Origin: Bacteroidota bacterium
Lineage (GTDB): Bacteria > Bacteroidota > Bacteroidia > AKYH767-A > OLB10
DNA length: 38,599 bases
Assembly (NCBI GenBank): GCA_024638565.1
Contig: JAHEKC010000016.1
Location: 1-38,599 of the forward strand
Direction: 5' to 3'
Below are positions 17,344-24,627 of the stretch, piece by piece (position 1 is the first letter of the stretch; every line of letters begins with the position of its first letter). Under the pieces are notes generated by a model, which had not been told where the DNA came from, made no database searches, and worked only from the letters and a program-made list of their open reading frames with translations. The position numbers and the translations under genes were made by a program.

Positions 17344-18048
17344 TTGAATTTTGCGCCGGTGCAGCGGATCGTTGTTTTTACAGGTGCAGGGATGAGTGCA
17401 GAGAGCGGGATCAGGACGTTCAGGGACAGCAATGGCCTGTGGGAGGAATATGATATCAAGGAAGTGGCCACTCCGGAAGCATTCAGCCGCAATCCCGCGC
17501 ACGTGCTTGACTTTTACAACAAGCGGCGAACACAGGTACAGGACTCCAGTCCCAACAAGGGCCACCTGGCGCTGGTAGCGCTCGAGGATCGCTATCATGT
17601 ACAGGTGGTCACACAGAATATCGACGACCTTCATGAGCGGGCAGGTTCCACCAATGTAATCCACCTGCACGGGGAAATCATGAAATCACGCAGTACGCGC
17701 CATCCGGAGCTGGTATATGAAATCGAGGGCGGCGAGCTCAACCTTGGGGATATCTGCGAAAAGGGATCCCAGCTCCGGCCGCACATCGTCTGGTTCGGTG
17801 AGATGGTACCCATGATCGAGATCGCTGCCGAGCATGTGGCGTCCTGCGACATCCTAATTGTTATCGGTACCTCCCTGGAGGTATATCCCGCCGCCAGCCT
17901 GGTGGGCTATGCACAGGCGGAAGCCCGTAAATTCCTCGTGGACCCGAAAGTCAGCGATGCACCGCCTGTTGAGAACCTGGAGATCATAGAAAAGAAGGCC
18001 GGTGACGGGGTGCCGGAACTCGTCACACGCCTGCTCGAAACGGAATAG
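17344..18048 (+). CDS. Sir2-family NAD-dependent protein deacylase, lacking zinc cysteines
   Basis: This 234-residue sirtuin removes acyl groups from lysines using NAD. The motifs are GAGMSAESGI (14-23), QNIDDLHERAGS (91-102), catalytic His109 in HLHGE, and LRPHIVWFGE (144-153). Tyr58 and Arg61 (FYNKRR) match the Tyr-x-x-Arg signature of class III sirtuins such as CobB/SIRT5, which favour succinyl or malonyl lysine. The four structural zinc Cys are not present: only Cys138 remains (DICEKGSQ). I recall similar sequences in other Bacteroidota, so this is probably lineage-normal. The start appears to be TTG at 17344; a GTG at 17359 is the alternative. The UPF0316 gene follows 14 bases later. Confidence 0.88.
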   Translation: MNFAPVQRIVVFTGAGMSAESGIRTFRDSNGLWEEYDIKEVATPEAFSRNPAHVLDFYNKRRTQVQDSSPNKGHLALVALEDRYHVQVVTQNIDDLHERAGSTNVIHLHGEIMKSRSTRHPELVYEIEGGELNLGDICEKGSQLRPHIVWFGEMVPMIEIAAEHVASCDILIVIGTSLEVYPAASLVGYAQAEARKFLVDPKVSDAPPVENLEIIEKKAGDGVPELVTRLLETE

Positions 18049-18062
18049 CCACACCGGGATAC

Positions 18063-18659
18063 ATGTTTAGCGAAGAATTCCTGCAGTCGAACCTTTTCAA
18101 CTGGGTGCTGTTTCCGCTGATGATCTTCCTGGCCAGGACCAGTGACGTCACCCTGGCAACACTCAGGAATATATTCCTGTCGAAAAATTTCAGGTACGTG
18201 GTACCCTTCATGGGTTTCGTGGAGGTGCTCATCTGGCTGATGGCCGTTACGCAGATCGTCCGCAACCTTTCCAACTGGCTGGGATATATCGCATTTGCAG
18301 CCGGGTATTCCATGGGGATCTTCGTGGGGATAAAGATCGAGGAGCGCCTCGCCCTTGGCATGCAGGCCATCAGGATTATCACGCACCGGGATAGCACTGG
18401 CTTGATGCACAGCCTGAAGGAGAGGAGCTACGGGGTGACGACCATGGACGCCCAGGGTGCCCACGGACCGGTCAAGGTCATCTTTGTAGTGGTGAAACGC
18501 AAGAGCCTGGAGGAGGTGGAACGGCTTATCAGCCTGCACAATCCCAATGCGTTTTATTCGATCGAGGATATCCGTACCGCCAGCCAGGGGGTTTTTCCGG
18601 AATCGGGATCTACAAGGATGAAGCACTTCCAAAAACTCTTTCCCATGCTCCGGTTCTAA
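18063..18659 (+). CDS. UPF0316/DUF2179 family membrane protein
   Basis: The product is 198 residues. The N-terminal half has three predicted membrane helices (about 10-28, 45-65 and 70-90) and includes the family segment LARTSDVTLATLRNIF. The C-terminal soluble DUF2179 domain (about 110-185) reads SYGVTTMDAQGAHGPVKVIF and ends near IEDIRTASQGVFPE. These proteins sit in the inner membrane; their function is not established. It follows the sirtuin gene after 14 bases on the same strand, probably as one transcript. The next gene has its own promoter-like element immediately after the stop. Confidence 0.85.
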   Translation: MFSEEFLQSNLFNWVLFPLMIFLARTSDVTLATLRNIFLSKNFRYVVPFMGFVEVLIWLMAVTQIVRNLSNWLGYIAFAAGYSMGIFVGIKIEERLALGMQAIRIITHRDSTGLMHSLKERSYGVTTMDAQGAHGPVKVIFVVVKRKSLEEVERLISLHNPNAFYSIEDIRTASQGVFPESGSTRMKHFQKLFPMLRF

Positions 18660-18661
18660 GC

Positions 18662-18694
18662 TTTTCGGATATCGTTTCCGTTTTTTTAACTTTG
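18662..18694 (+). promoter_or_regulatory. Putative Bacteroidota promoter for the oxidase subunit III gene
   Basis: TAACTTTG at 18687-18694 is an exact -7 match, with a TTTTC-type -33 element at 18662-18666 and a 20-base spacer. It is 18 bases before the ATG at 18713. The same octamer occurs upstream of the LOG-family gene at 22227. Confidence 0.6.
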
Positions 18695-18712
18695 GTTTAA
18701 ACAAACGGGAAG

Positions 18713-19342
18713 ATGAAGGAACACCGAACGGAAACCCGGCGCAGGCGCCGCATCGATCTGTCCCGGATCGAAAAGCTGCATCCACACAAGACGTTCCTCT
18801 TTTTCGCCCTGCTGGGAAGTACGCTGGTCTTCATGACCATCACCTTCCTTTACCTGGTAAACTTCGCCAGGGGATCAGCGGATGGGCATGTCAGGCTTCC
18901 GCGGGCATTTATGCTCAGCACGCTCGTATTGCTGTTCAGCAGTTTTACCCTGACACGCGTCAAAAGGGCATTCCAGGAAGACTCTTTCAGCGCTTATTTC
19001 AGCTACCTGGGTTTAACCATGGCACTGGGACTCGTTTTCGCTGCGTGCCAGGCGGTGGGATGGAACGAATTGTTCAGCGCAGGCTATCTTTTCAACTCGC
19101 AGAATCATTACAGCTTCTTCTACGTGATCTCGGGCATACATTTCCTGCATGTATTTGCCGGTTTGGTATTCCTTGGGGTTTTGCTCGTGCACGGCTACGG
19201 CCAATCGAGGGATCCGGTTAAATCACTGCTTTTTTTCAGCAACGACTACTACCTGACCAGGATCGACCTGGCTGCGGTCTTCTGGCATTTCATCGATTTC
19301 CTGTGGCTGGGGCTCTTTCTAATATTCCTTTTCACCTTCTGA
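18713..19342 (+). CDS. Heme-copper cytochrome oxidase subunit III
   Basis: This 209-residue membrane protein has a basic N-terminus (ETRRRRRIDLSRIEK) and five predicted membrane helices. COX3 family features are FYVISGIHFLHVFAGLVFL and the final helix FWHFIDFLWLGLFL. Subunit III supports the stability and turnover of aerobic terminal oxidases in the inner membrane. Subunits I and II are not in the window, so this is an orphan copy or an accessory member of an oxidase encoded elsewhere. The stop is immediately followed by the ATG of a Ycf48-like lipoprotein (TGAATG), a strong sign of translational coupling. Confidence 0.88.
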   Translation: MKEHRTETRRRRRIDLSRIEKLHPHKTFLFFALLGSTLVFMTITFLYLVNFARGSADGHVRLPRAFMLSTLVLLFSSFTLTRVKRAFQEDSFSAYFSYLGLTMALGLVFAACQAVGWNELFSAGYLFNSQNHYSFFYVISGIHFLHVFAGLVFLGVLLVHGYGQSRDPVKSLLFFSNDYYLTRIDLAAVFWHFIDFLWLGLFLIFLFTF

Positions 19343-20326
19343 ATGCGGCAGGCAGGAAAGGCGAGTATCGTACTGCTGGTTGCACTGTTGACCGGCTCGT
19401 GCGCCAAGAAGGACAGTGCAGAGGTAACCTACCAGCAGGTGGCTACCGGTACCGATGTACTGCTGCACCAGATTGTCCGGCTGCCTGCCGGTGAGTTGAT
19501 GGTGTGTGGTGGCCGGGAAGAAAGCGGCATTGTACTCCGTTCGGCTGATGGCGGGAATACATGGACTGGTGCCCGCTCGTTTGATCAGCCCATCCATTCG
19601 CTGGGTTTTGCCGATGCCTACACGGGTTATGCCGGCGGCGCCAACGCGGAAGTATTTAAAACCACGGATGGCGGGCTCAGCTGGCGAAAACTCTGGATCA
19701 ACGCGCCGGCATTCCCGAATGAATTCCGCAAGCCTTTCCGTGCCGTGGCCACGCCCTCGGACTCGGTGGTGCTGTGCGTCGCCGGTGCCGGCTATGAGGC
19801 CGGTGCCATTGCACGCTCTGCTGATGCCGGCGCGAACTGGTTCGTGGATGAATTCTCGTTCGAATTGCGTGACATACTGTTTTTCGATGCATTGGAAGGC
19901 CTGGCCTGCGGTTTCGGTGTGATGATGCGAACCACTGATGCAGGCGTGACCTGGAAGCTGGTCAGCGCGCCGGATGATCATTTCATGTCGCTTACGCGCG
20001 ATGGCATGCACGGGGCCTGGGCCGCCGGATTCGATGGGGGCATATACCATTCAGATGACAGGGGGCAGAAATGGAAGACCGTGGTACAGAATAACGGGAT
20101 GGCAGGTGGCCGCCGGCACTACCGCGGTATCAGCCGTGCCGCGGCATTGCATGTTGGTTGCGGGCACGGGGGTGCCATCGGCTTCAGCCGCGACGGGGGC
20201 AGCACGTGGCAGGAAGGCTGGTCTTTCAGCGGGGCGGATATCAGGTCGGTCCTGCTTTTGCCCGGCGGGGCAGGAGTTGCCTGTGGCAACGGCGGACGTG
20301 TATTTCTCTTCGAAATCAAAAATTAA
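19343..20326 (+). CDS. Ycf48-like/BNR-repeat lipoprotein
   Basis: This 327-residue protein has a lipoprotein signal (about 1-20, LLTGSC, Cys20). It has repeated beta-propeller blades with Asp-box-like turns, for example SADGGNTWTGAR, TTDGGLSWRKLW, SADAGANWFVDE, TTDAGVTWKLV, SDDRGQKWKTV and SRDGGSTWQEGW. Ycf48 relatives in phototrophs help assemble photosystem II; in non-phototrophic Bacteroidota the same fold is common and its role is undefined. It starts directly at the oxidase subunit III stop, so a role near the respiratory chain can be suggested but not shown. The 3' end overlaps the convergent PagL-like gene by 11 bases. Confidence 0.82.
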   Translation: MRQAGKASIVLLVALLTGSCAKKDSAEVTYQQVATGTDVLLHQIVRLPAGELMVCGGREESGIVLRSADGGNTWTGARSFDQPIHSLGFADAYTGYAGGANAEVFKTTDGGLSWRKLWINAPAFPNEFRKPFRAVATPSDSVVLCVAGAGYEAGAIARSADAGANWFVDEFSFELRDILFFDALEGLACGFGVMMRTTDAGVTWKLVSAPDDHFMSLTRDGMHGAWAAGFDGGIYHSDDRGQKWKTVVQNNGMAGGRRHYRGISRAAALHVGCGHGGAIGFSRDGGSTWQEGWSFSGADIRSVLLLPGGAGVACGNGGRVFLFEIKN

Positions 20327-21473
20327 AGCCGATCCCGGTATCCAGGAAGTCGGCCTGGCCCAGGTTTGACTTTATATATACCCCGAAGAATACATTCTTC
20401 CCGTCCCGGGCCGTTTCATCGAAGAAATAATACTGAATGCCTATGCGTGCCGGAAACCACGTCTTAAGCCTGGCCTTCATGCCCTGAATGTCCGCGCGGT
20501 CCAGGCGGTCCCGGTAGAAAGGATTGTGCAGGTAAACGCCACCCTGCGTGACCAGGCTGAAGTGACCCACCAGGAACTCATGGCCCAGCATCAGCGCCAC
20601 GGCCATGGATTTCAATTGTTGATTTTCGGTATAGAAGTCCTGGCTTATGATGTAGTCATATACACCGGTATTGTACCAGCATTCAATTCCCGCCTGCACC
20701 TTGTTGACCATGGAAAGTTTTTTCGACAGGAAGAAGGAAGCCAGGTAGATGGGATACTTGGGCCCGTCGGCGGGTCCCGTGGCGCCGCCATGTTCATTAT
20801 ATGCCAGCGCCAGGCGCGTGTTGAAACGGATCCTGTCGTCATATGCCACTGTGGTGTCAGGTACCAGCGGTCCGTCCGGTTTCCGGTACCGGATTCCAAG
20901 CCCCAGCATGGGCAGGTTCATACCCACGTTGGGCAGGTTGGAGTGGGCATTGCTTGAATGAAAAAGGGCCGGCCGGGCAATGATTGAAAACTTTTCATCG
21001 ATGTCATAACAAATGTTGAGCGCCGCCAGCGCACAAAACGAAAATGGCGAACCCACCATAATATTTTCGGGATTGCTCACCTGGTCATATGATTCGGAAA
21101 ACCACGAAAGACCGAGGCCGGTCGAGGCCGTGAGCGACCACCGGCCATTTTCCGTCAGGGGAAAGGTAAGTTCAGGGATAAGGGCAAGATAGTGGCCCAG
21201 GATATCATTGTTGCCGGGCATTCCCCATGACAAGCTCAGGCCGATGTCACCGTACCCGTAATTCTTGTGCCAGGGTTTGCTGCCGTCAAGCCGTGCACCG
21301 AAACGGAATTCTTCCCCGAAAGCGGGGAAAGATGCATCCGGGAATGCGGGATGGCTTTCGATCAGCTTTCCAGCCATTGGGCTGAAATGAAAATAATCGG
21401 GCCTGAACACCGACTGTCCTGATGCGGCAGTGATGCCCAGGCAGGTCAGCGAAAAAAGAAACCTGTTCCACAC
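20316..21473 (-). CDS. Acyloxyacyl hydrolase, PagL-like lipid A 3-O-deacylase
   Basis: This 385-residue protein has a signal peptide (about 1-20, ending ASGQS) and is expected to be an outer membrane beta-barrel that removes an acyl chain from lipid A. The PagL active-site pattern His-x-Ser-Asn is seen as His172, Ser174, Asn175 in FHSSNAHSNLPNVGMN. Alternating strands typical of a barrel surround it, and the chain ends in an aromatic (FNF) as barrels do. It is about twice the length of Pseudomonas PagL; long versions are usual in Bacteroidota as far as I know. It converges on and overlaps the Ycf48-like gene by 11 bases, and lies 87 bases downstream of the cytochrome c gene on the same strand. 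Confidence 0.8.
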   Translation of the reverse strand: MWNRFLFSLTCLGITAASGQSVFRPDYFHFSPMAGKLIESHPAFPDASFPAFGEEFRFGARLDGSKPWHKNYGYGDIGLSLSWGMPGNNDILGHYLALIPELTFPLTENGRWSLTASTGLGLSWFSESYDQVSNPENIMVGSPFSFCALAALNICYDIDEKFSIIARPALFHSSNAHSNLPNVGMNLPMLGLGIRYRKPDGPLVPDTTVAYDDRIRFNTRLALAYNEHGGATGPADGPKYPIYLASFFLSKKLSMVNKVQAGIECWYNTGVYDYIISQDFYTENQQLKSMAVALMLGHEFLVGHFSLVTQGGVYLHNPFYRDRLDRADIQGMKARLKTWFPARIGIQYYFFDETARDGKNVFFGVYIKSNLGQADFLDTGIGFNF

Positions 21474-21560
21474 AGCCCGTAAAGATGGGCAATTGGCTAA
21501 TTAAGGATAAATAAAAAGGGATATCCGGTCAGGGATTAAAATCCAGCATTCAGGTGATTG

Positions 21561-22058
21561 CTAGCCGGCGGCATCCATCTGGCGCATATACTCCAGGATC
21601 TTGCGTGCGTCAGCCTCATCCACGCCCATGTTGGTCATCGGCGTTCCGTATTCCTCGAACATCGCCTTGGCAACGGGATCTTTCTCGATCATCTCCTGGG
21701 GGTTGACGATCATGTTCATGATCCATTCCGGCTTGCGCTTGTTGGTCACACCTTTCAGGCCTGGTCCCACGAACTTCTCATCGGTGAACCGGTGGCAGGC
21801 CATGCATTTTCCGTCGAACAGCGCCTTACCGGCTGTCGCCATGTCATCGTCTATGTCCCCGAGCGTGACTGAACTGGTCGGACCCACACCCTTACCTTCC
21901 GCTATCATGGCATCGTCACCAGAGGCCCCTTCGGCCAGGAATGATGCGCCACCGGCATCCTCGCCGGAGTCGGCAGATTCATCACCTCCGGAAGAGCAGG
22001 CGGTCATGAAACCCAGTGGGATGGCAATGGCGATAAGCGCGGTCTTGATTTGCTTCAT
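21561..22058 (-). CDS. Cytochrome c lipoprotein
   Basis: This 165-residue protein has a lipoprotein signal (lipobox near MTAC, Cys21), then a Gly/Ser/Glu/Asp-rich linker to about residue 70. The single class I cytochrome c domain has the heme motif CMACH at residues 85-89, VGPGLKGVTNKR, and a probable axial Met (141 or 144) in GTPMTNMGV. It is predicted to carry electrons on the periplasmic side, perhaps to the terminal oxidase whose subunit III lies 2.7 kb away; that link is an inference. An exact -7 element lies about 36 bases upstream of the ATG. Confidence 0.9.
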   Translation of the reverse strand: MKQIKTALIAIAIPLGFMTACSSGGDESADSGEDAGGASFLAEGASGDDAMIAEGKGVGPTSSVTLGDIDDDMATAGKALFDGKCMACHRFTDEKFVGPGLKGVTNKRKPEWIMNMIVNPQEMIEKDPVAKAMFEEYGTPMTNMGVDEADARKILEYMRQMDAAG

Positions 22059-22093
22059 ATTTACAGAATTTTGGCTATGTTGTTATAGTGTTC

Positions 22094-22101
22094 AAAAATA
22101 T
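22094..22101 (-). promoter_or_regulatory. Putative Bacteroidota -7 element for the cytochrome c gene
   Basis: On the minus strand this reads TATTTTTG, an exact TAnnTTTG match, about 36 bases upstream of the ATG at 22058. No convincing -33 element was found. Confidence 0.4.
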
Positions 22102-22226
22102 GGTTTTGTCGCCTAATCATGGATATGGCATATCCGGACCGTACACATGACATTCATCATGCCGGAAAGGTACCGGCTTACTTACAGGGATGGCAGTCGG
22201 CCGGACTCGCTGTAGGGCCGTTTGCC

Positions 22227-22234
22227 TAACTTTG
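22227..22234 (+). promoter_or_regulatory. Putative Bacteroidota -7 element for the LOG-family gene
   Basis: TAACTTTG is an exact -7 match, identical to the octamer before the oxidase subunit III gene. It is 35 bases before the ATG at 22270. No clear -33 element is visible. Confidence 0.45.
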
Positions 22235-22269
22235 AATGTACATGAGGGAGTTTCCGGCATGTCGTGTTT

Positions 22270-23019
22270 ATGGAAGGTAAGAGGAGAATCAGTCCGGTCC
22301 AGCAGGACGATGTGCGGTTCCTGCGGGGACCGCAGGCCAGGCTCAGCGAGCTGGCATTTCTCTGGAAGGTGGGACTCGATTTCGTACGTGGATTCAGGAG
22401 GCTGCATTTCTCGGGACCGTGTGTGACTGTTTTCGGGTCGGCGCGCTTCGGGGAGGGACACCGGTATTATGCGCTTGCCCGCGACATGGGAAGGAAGATC
22501 GCACAGATGGGCCTGACCTGTATGACCGGCGGCGGACCCGGGATCATGGAAGCGGCAAACCGTGGTGCGTACGAGGCCGGCGGACGGTCGCTCGGATGCA
22601 ATATCATCCTGCCGCGGGAACAGGAACCCAACGCATACCTGCATAAATGGGTCAGCATCCATTATTTTTTCGTGAGGAAGGTGTTATTGTCCAAGTACTC
22701 CTGCGCTTTCGTGGTCATGCCCGGTGGCCTGGGTACCATGGACGAGATGTTCGAGGCGCTCACGCTCATCCAGACAGGCAAGATGTTCCAGTTTCCCGTC
22801 GTACTGATGGGTTCCGATTATTACACGGAGCTGCGGGAGCACATTGAATTCATGGCGAAAGAAAAAACCATCGATCCCAGGGACCTCGAACTGTTCCTCG
22901 TCACGGATTCCGTGGAGGAAGCATCAGCCCATATCCGGAAGCTGACCACGGGCATGTACGAGCCAGCAGGTTTCCGGAAGATCAAGCCGGTGCGGGCGCT
23001 GGGGGAGCGTGAAGCCTGA
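22270..23019 (+). CDS. LOG-family (TIGR00730-type) nucleotide phosphoribohydrolase
   Basis: This 249-residue Rossmann-fold protein has GSARFGEG (56-63), TGGGPGIMEAANRGA (86-100) and the active-site motif PGGLGTMDE (151-159) with its Glu. LOG enzymes cleave the N-glycosidic bond of nucleoside 5'-monophosphates, including cytokinin ribotides and, in some bacteria, AMP or pyrimidine nucleotides (PpnN type); the substrate here is not clear. The ATG at 22270 is chosen over an in-frame GTG at 22264. The exact -7 element 35 bases upstream fits this start. It is divergent from the cytochrome c gene. Confidence 0.85.
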   Translation: MEGKRRISPVQQDDVRFLRGPQARLSELAFLWKVGLDFVRGFRRLHFSGPCVTVFGSARFGEGHRYYALARDMGRKIAQMGLTCMTGGGPGIMEAANRGAYEAGGRSLGCNIILPREQEPNAYLHKWVSIHYFFVRKVLLSKYSCAFVVMPGGLGTMDEMFEALTLIQTGKMFQFPVVLMGSDYYTELREHIEFMAKEKTIDPRDLELFLVTDSVEEASAHIRKLTTGMYEPAGFRKIKPVRALGEREA

Positions 23020-23052
23020 TATGCGAGAGCAGGTACCGACAAACCTGGCGGT

Positions 23053-24060
23053 TCAAAGGGCTTCCAGGTAGTCCTGCATCAGGCGCAGGTAACGCCTGAC
23101 TTCTGCCAGGGCGAGTTCTTTTTCATCAGGGTTCTGCGCACTCCTGGCACGCAGGCTGTTCACTTTTGCCCGTACGTTGGCCCTGTAACTTTTAAAATAT
23201 ATAAAAAGGCGCTGCTCCTCGTCACCACGGATGGCGGGGAACGAGGCATTGTAATGCCGGATGAACATGTCCGACAGGTCCCGTTCGCCAAAGGCCTCCA
23301 GGTCCATGCACAGGAATGCAACTTCATTAAGCACGTCCGTTTGCCGGAAATCGTCGCTGAATTCGATGCAGTCGAATATGACCGGCTTCTCGCCCAGGAA
23401 GATATTGCGCGCGTGAAGGTCGCCGTGCCCGTCACGGTAAAAGCCGTCCTTCAGCCTGCCCTTGAAAAGTTCCTTCCATTCGTCCACCCAGTCATCGGAT
23501 CGTTCAACGGCATGGCGGATCGCCTTGCCGGTACCGGCTTCAGCTTCGCGTTCCAGGAAAGCCATTTCCCCGGCGAGATCCCTGAATTTGTCCCTGATGT
23601 CAAACGGGTTCTTGTCACGGACAATCATTGCGGATCGGTGGAACCCGGCCACCATGTGCGCCAGTCTTTCCATATCTCTGCCGGTCACCTGTTTTTTACG
23701 CAGCAGGATGTCCATTTGCCTTGCACGGTCCTGTCGGCGCATGCGGACCGCCCAGTCAAGTCCGCTTCCGCTTCGGCCCCCAACGGACAGGGTGTCACCC
23801 GATTTCATTACCGGCAGCACGTCCAAGTACATGTCGCCGGCCAGGCGGCGGTTGAGGATAACCTCCCGCTCGCAATAATGCTTGCGGCTTTCGGGAGTGG
23901 AAAAGTCAAGAAAGGTGTACCGTATGGGTTTTTTGATCTTGTAGACGAACTCCCCGCACAGGATCACCCACGATATATGTGTTTCGATGCATTCCGGCTT
24001 TTCGCACGGTGACGGGAAATGCGCATCACGCACCAGGCGGTTGATCTCCTCCCGCGTCAT
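23053..24060 (-). CDS. Aminoglycoside phosphotransferase-fold protein (COG2187-like)
   Basis: This 335-residue protein has an APH/protein-kinase-like fold. It begins with an N-terminal segment seen in COG2187 proteins (ETHISWVILCGEFVYKIKKP, with the likely ATP-binding Lys). The catalytic loop is HGDLHARNIF and the metal site IFDCIEFSDDFR. The physiological substrate of this family is unknown; it is not expected to be a drug-resistance gene. Its ATG overlaps the stop of the upstream P-loop kinase by four bases, so the two are co-translated. Fusions of the two domains exist in other bacteria, to my knowledge with the APH-like part first; here they are separate and in the opposite gene order. 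Confidence 0.8.
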   Translation of the reverse strand: MTREEINRLVRDAHFPSPCEKPECIETHISWVILCGEFVYKIKKPIRYTFLDFSTPESRKHYCEREVILNRRLAGDMYLDVLPVMKSGDTLSVGGRSGSGLDWAVRMRRQDRARQMDILLRKKQVTGRDMERLAHMVAGFHRSAMIVRDKNPFDIRDKFRDLAGEMAFLEREAEAGTGKAIRHAVERSDDWVDEWKELFKGRLKDGFYRDGHGDLHARNIFLGEKPVIFDCIEFSDDFRQTDVLNEVAFLCMDLEAFGERDLSDMFIRHYNASFPAIRGDEEQRLFIYFKSYRANVRAKVNSLRARSAQNPDEKELALAEVRRYLRLMQDYLEAL

Positions 24061-24563
24061 GAGACGGGTTTTTCACCCTGCGTGAGATACCGTGTGGCTT
24101 CCCCAAGCATCTCATCAACGTGCTTCAACGAATCCAGCACGAGATGCGGATCCCCGAGCGGTTCCCATTCCTGTTTGATCTTGTAGTATACCCCGGGACC
24201 GGCTTCGGTGAGCTTGCGAGGCCTGCTGACCCGTTCCATGGCTGTAGCCTCCGGTGCCGTCACCTCGATGAACTTCACCGGGGTGCCCGCGGGCAGCAGG
24301 CCAGCCAGCAGTTCCCGTGTGTCATGTCGGTGAAACGTGCCGTCGAGGATCACCATTCCCGAATCCTTTAATGCAGTCGTTGCCCGTGCAGCCATTTCCC
24401 GGTATACCGTCTTTTTTTCCTCCACGGTATAGCTTCTTTTATCCGGGTAAAGCTCCAGGCGGATGGCATCGGTATTGTAGTAGATGGCACGGATGCTTTT
24501 GGCCAGGCGCGTGGCGAAGTGGCTTTTGCCCGAACCGGGCAGGCCGAATACGATGATTACCAT
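24057..24563 (-). CDS. P-loop kinase (COG0645-like AAA family)
   Basis: From the ATG at 24563 this is a 168-residue small P-loop kinase. Walker A is GLPGSGKSHFA near residue 7, preceded by beta-strand MVIIVF; YYNTDAIRLELYP lies at the substrate-binding side and VILDGTFHRHDTRE at the Walker B-like strand. The longer frame to 24677 overlaps the end of the preceding membrane gene and adds an unrelated tail, so the short start is chosen. The family resembles zeta toxins and gluconate kinases in fold, but its substrate is unknown. It starts 64 bases after the FeoB membrane gene and overlaps the APH-like gene as ATGA, placing both at the end of the Feo cluster. Confidence 0.8.
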   Translation of the reverse strand: MVIIVFGLPGSGKSHFATRLAKSIRAIYYNTDAIRLELYPDKRSYTVEEKKTVYREMAARATTALKDSGMVILDGTFHRHDTRELLAGLLPAGTPVKFIEVTAPEATAMERVSRPRKLTEAGPGVYYKIKQEWEPLGDPHLVLDSLKHVDEMLGEATRYLTQGEKPVS

Positions 24564-24627
24564 GATCAGGTTTTGAAAAGGGTGTAATTCCTTCCGCGAA
24601 GATAGCCATCCGGGAACCCGGCAGTCA

